A stretch of 6,323 nucleotides of DNA from the NCBI GenBank assembly GCA_013215865.1, contig JABSQL010000441.1, forward strand, positions 1-6,323, given 5' to 3'. Made by a program: the position numbers and the translations under genes. The notes under the pieces are model-generated. The model searched no databases. It saw only the letters and a list, made by a program, of their open reading frames with translations, and was not told the origin of the DNA. Source of the DNA: Candidatus Margulisiibacteriota bacterium. GTDB lineage: Bacteria; Margulisbacteria; Marinamargulisbacteria; DT-59. Shown in pieces: positions 4,653 to 6,323 of the stretch (position 1 is the stretch's first letter; every line of letters starts with the position of its first letter).

Positions 4653-5777
4653 TCATAATCGTGACCTTTCGTACTGGGATGATATGGGTCGAAATTCTTC
4701 GGCCTCGTCATAAGTAAAGTGATTTTGAAAATTAAATGCATAGGCTTTGGGTCCGTACGTAGCTAAATATTTAATGCGCCTACTTACCTCTAACTCTGTA
4801 GGCGTTTCGTTTTCTGGAAACCAAAATAATACGTAATTTGGTTTATTCTGTTTTTTGAACCACTTGAACCGGTTTTTGAGAGCTTTTGCATGGTGCCCTG
4901 AGTGGGTAAACACATCAAGACTTCCTACTGTTTTCCAAATTGACATGTTTAGTAAGAAATCACCGTTATAAATTTTACCAATATCAGATGGAGTTGGTTG
5001 TGAGACAAAACCTGGCGATAAACTTGCCTTAAAATCAATCTCCTCAACTTGTGCTAAAAAATCGCGCATGATTTTATTATCTAGTGGAGCGCGAGCTAAA
5101 GCAATATTTGCGTGTACAAGATGGTATCTCCTTTTATTTGTGGTATCTATAAGTTTTAGCAACTCAGAAGGCCCCGTTCCAACGTCTTGAAATAGCTTTA
5201 CTTCTTTTCTGATATCCTTTATATATTTACCCTGCTCATTTTTTAGCGTATCGTTTGTCCAAATATTCTGTGGTGTTGCCTTATAGAATCCCATCTCCAT
5301 GTTTTTTGGATGACCACTCTCACGGTCTTCCATCTTGGCACCCATTCTCTTTTCAATGAGTTTACGGGCGTGCATAGCCTCAGATGATAATTCTAACAGT
5401 TCAGCAGTCGCTTCAATATAGATACAGGACTCATTAGCATCATCGTCTGGAGTATTTGAATCATAAATTGTTATGAATATAGATGAATTTTCCTGTATAT
5501 TTTTTGAGTGCTGTGAATTTTTATTAGAAAGCCAAAAGAAGCTTAATTCTTCATCGAATGCGGTAAATACTGGACTATTCCAAGGCTTTCCTTCTTTAGT
5601 TGCTGAAGCAATTGTCATATAAACAACATTGTTGATAATTTTGGCATATTTGATTTCTATTATTTTCATTACCTTAGGTACCCTTACAATATGGGGTAAT
5701 CCACTGAAATCCATAGAAACAGGAAACTTAAATCGATTTTGAGTTGATATGATTTTGTACAAATACATTTTGGACAA
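4653..5777 (-). CDS. PNPOx-like flavin-binding domain fused to DUF3291 domain (374 aa)
   Basis: Two recognisable domains in one protein. Residues about 38-195 resemble the pyridoxamine 5'-phosphate oxidase-like FMN split barrel: VVYMTIASATKEGKPWNSPV, then FFWLSNKNSQHSKNIQEN (68-97), and closing YKATPQNIWTNDTLKN. Single-domain relatives of 140-160 aa share the 'GKPWNSPV' and 'QHSKNI' stretches. They usually bind FMN or another flavin/haem cofactor, and substrates are mostly unknown. Residues about 218-350 match DUF3291: LVHANIALARAPLDNKIMRD, SPGFV, NMSIWKTVGSLDVFTHSGHH, FWFPENETPT and YGPKAYAFNF. This is a ferredoxin-like/ABM-type fold family without a settled function. The likely start is TTG at 5777 (AGGAGT 12 nt upstream, preceded by an in-frame stop) or ATG at 5768. 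The ATG at 5669, directly before the split barrel, is an alternative, since residues 1-36 match no domain. Cytoplasmic, probably a redox enzyme. Regulation is suggested by the palindrome inside its promoter. Confidence 0.88.
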   Translation of the reverse strand: MSKMYLYKIISTQNRFKFPVSMDFSGLPHIVRVPKVMKIIEIKYAKIINNVVYMTIASATKEGKPWNSPVFTAFDEELSFFWLSNKNSQHSKNIQENSSIFITIYDSNTPDDDANESCIYIEATAELLELSSEAMHARKLIEKRMGAKMEDRESGHPKNMEMGFYKATPQNIWTNDTLKNEQGKYIKDIRKEVKLFQDVGTGPSELLKLIDTTNKRRYHLVHANIALARAPLDNKIMRDFLAQVEEIDFKASLSPGFVSQPTPSDIGKIYNGDFLLNMSIWKTVGSLDVFTHSGHHAKALKNRFKWFKKQNKPNYVLFWFPENETPTELEVSRRIKYLATYGPKAYAFNFQNHFTYDEAEEFRPISSQYERSRL

Positions 5778-5812
5778 TTAAAAAATACACTCCTGTTTTT
5801 GTATTAGAGTAT

Positions 5813-5840
5813 ATTATCTATTTTGCTTAAGCAATCCCAA
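5813..5840 (-). promoter_or_regulatory. Promoter of the PNPOx-DUF3291 gene
   Basis: On the minus strand, TTGGGA (5840-5835, 4 of 6), a 16-base spacer, then GATAAT (5818-5813, 5 of 6). This predicts a start near 5806 and a leader of about 30 nt containing AGGAGT. The whole spacer core is a palindrome (5823-5834). Confidence 0.45.
5823..5834. promoter_or_regulatory. Perfect 12-base palindrome TTGCTTAAGCAA, candidate operator
   Basis: TTGCTTAAGCAA equals its own reverse complement and lies between the -35 and -10 boxes of the fusion gene promoter, a typical position for a repressor or MerR-like regulator site. No regulator gene is in the window. Confidence 0.45.
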
Positions 5841-5849
5841 GATTCTAAA

Positions 5850-5876
5850 TAACATTGCCGTGAGTTATTCATGTTA
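5850..5876. repeat. Inverted repeat TAACAT...ATGTTA in the divergent promoter region
   Basis: TAACAT (5850-5855) and ATGTTA (5871-5876) are separated by 15 bases and overlap the candidate promoter of the CPXCG gene. A second pair, AATAAC (5848-5853) and GTTATT (5864-5869), overlaps it. Either could be a regulator site, but AT-rich chance repeats are not excluded. Confidence 0.25.
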
Positions 5877-5883
5877 CCATTAT
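5855..5883 (+). promoter_or_regulatory. Possible promoter of the CPXCG gene
   Basis: TTGCCG (5855-5860, 4 of 6), 17-base spacer, CATTAT (5878-5883, 4 of 6). Transcription would begin at about the ATG at 5891. A perfect TATAAT (5887-5892) overlaps the start codon but has no good -35 box. Confidence 0.35.
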
Positions 5884-5890
5884 CCATATA

Positions 5891-6085
5891 ATGACATACG
5901 CTCTTCAGTCTTGCGATGCCCATTGCCCCTTTTGCGGAGAGACGTTTGAGGCTCTAATTGATACCTCAATACCCAATCAGAGCTACATCGAAGATTGTGA
6001 AATTTGTTGTAACCCAATTACGTTTAGTATCACTATAAACGTAGCCGGAGATGTCAGCCTTACTACGATAAATGATGATGACTAG
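5891..6085 (+). CDS. CPXCG motif-containing cysteine-rich protein (64 aa)
   Basis: A small protein of the Cys-rich CPXCG family, probably zinc-binding, with no assigned biochemical role. The family pattern is complete: HCPFCGETFEALID (residues 11-24), then SYIEDCEICCNPITFSI (31-47), followed by a short beta tail with 'DGEL'-like AGDVSLT and an acidic DDD end. The two pairs CPFC and CEIC/CC are the expected metal ligands, and the length of 64 aa is normal for the family (about 60-70). The only in-frame start after the upstream stop (5861-5863) is the ATG at 5891, which has no Shine-Dalgarno; a leaderless or weakly translated message is implied. It is divergent from the PNPOx-DUF3291 gene. This gene is likely part of the resident chromosome rather than of the phage cargo. 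Confidence 0.9.
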   Translation: MTYALQSCDAHCPFCGETFEALIDTSIPNQSYIEDCEICCNPITFSITINVAGDVSLTTINDDD

Positions 6086-6161
6086 GCACTTTAAATGGAA
6101 TCAAATATAATAAGTTATCCCATTCTTTTAACTCATTTTTAGCAGGCTAAAATGAAATAAA

Positions 6162-6193
6162 TATAAACCCTGTTACATCTAGCAGGGTTTATA
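6162..6193. terminator. Strong bidirectional intrinsic terminator
   Basis: TATAAACCCTG (6162-6172) pairs perfectly with CAGGGTTTATA (6183-6193). The stem continues inward through a T-G wobble and two A-T pairs to a CATC loop, 14 bp in all. It lies between the convergent ends of the CPXCG gene and the right-edge gene. On the minus strand it is followed by a T-rich run (TTTATTTCATTTT), so it best serves the right-edge gene, with read-through protection for both. Confidence 0.8.
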
Positions 6194-6219
6194 CTCAGAC
6201 CAAACAAGTCTATTCACCT

Positions 6220-6323
6220 CTATTCATTCCCCTTAAACCCCGTTTTCTTCTTCTCCAAAGCCAGATACCTAGCATCAAGTTTCCCACAGAGCCGATCCTC
6301 AAAGGCTTCAACAGCTTCTCTAC
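6220..6323 (-). CDS. C-terminal 33 aa of an unidentified protein (partial)
   Basis: A minus-strand frame enters from the right edge and ends at TAG (6222-6220). It reads REAVEAFEDRLCGKLDARYL then ALEKKKTGFKGNE, which looks like a charged amphipathic helix followed by a basic tail and is plausible as a real protein end. The 14-bp terminator begins 26 bases downstream of the stop, as expected for a gene end. I do not recognise the family, and too little is present to assign one. Confidence 0.6.
   Translation of the reverse strand, partial: REAVEAFEDRLCGKLDARYLALEKKKTGFKGNE

Overview
The window looks like an AT-rich piece of a Gammaproteobacterium chromosome at the edge of a prophage or prophage remnant. 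Two things support this. The left edge carries the N-terminal half of a HI1409-type (DUF1073 family) phage portal protein. The right end carries a typical CPXCG cysteine-rich small protein, a family I know best from Gammaproteobacteria. The host assignment is inference.

Layout, left to right. (1) 1-576, minus strand: portal protein running off the left edge. A two-tier hairpin and a cluster of GTTA/TAAC repeats lie just upstream of its start, but there is no terminase gene, which is what normally precedes a portal gene. (2) 577-847: gene-free, with another GC-rich hairpin and a promoter that places transcription almost exactly on the ATG of the next gene. (3) 848-2140 and 2640-3572, plus strand: two unrecognised proteins of 430 and 310 aa, separated by about 500 gene-free bases that hold an odd purine-rich segment and a near copy of a 24-base sequence also found upstream of the first gene. 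(4) 3612-4319, minus strand: an unrecognised 235-aa protein, convergent with the previous gene and carrying its own promoter. (5) 4410-4550, minus strand: C-terminal scrap of an IS4-type transposase, marking an old insertion. (6) 4653-5777, minus strand: a fusion of a pyridoxamine-phosphate-oxidase-like flavin-binding domain and a DUF3291 domain. (7) 5891-6085, plus strand: CPXCG protein, divergent from the fusion gene across a 113-base shared regulatory region that includes a perfect 12-base palindrome. (8) A strong two-way terminator at 6162-6193, then the C-terminal 33 codons of a minus-strand gene running off the right edge.

The accessory block 848-4319 holds three proteins with no family I recognise, each apparently with its own promoter. 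It sits between a portal gene lacking its terminase and an IS remnant. That is the kind of place where phage-borne cargo, including defence or counter-defence genes, accumulates, but nothing in the proteins themselves shows such a function. The best-supported unusual protein is the PNPOx-DUF3291 fusion.
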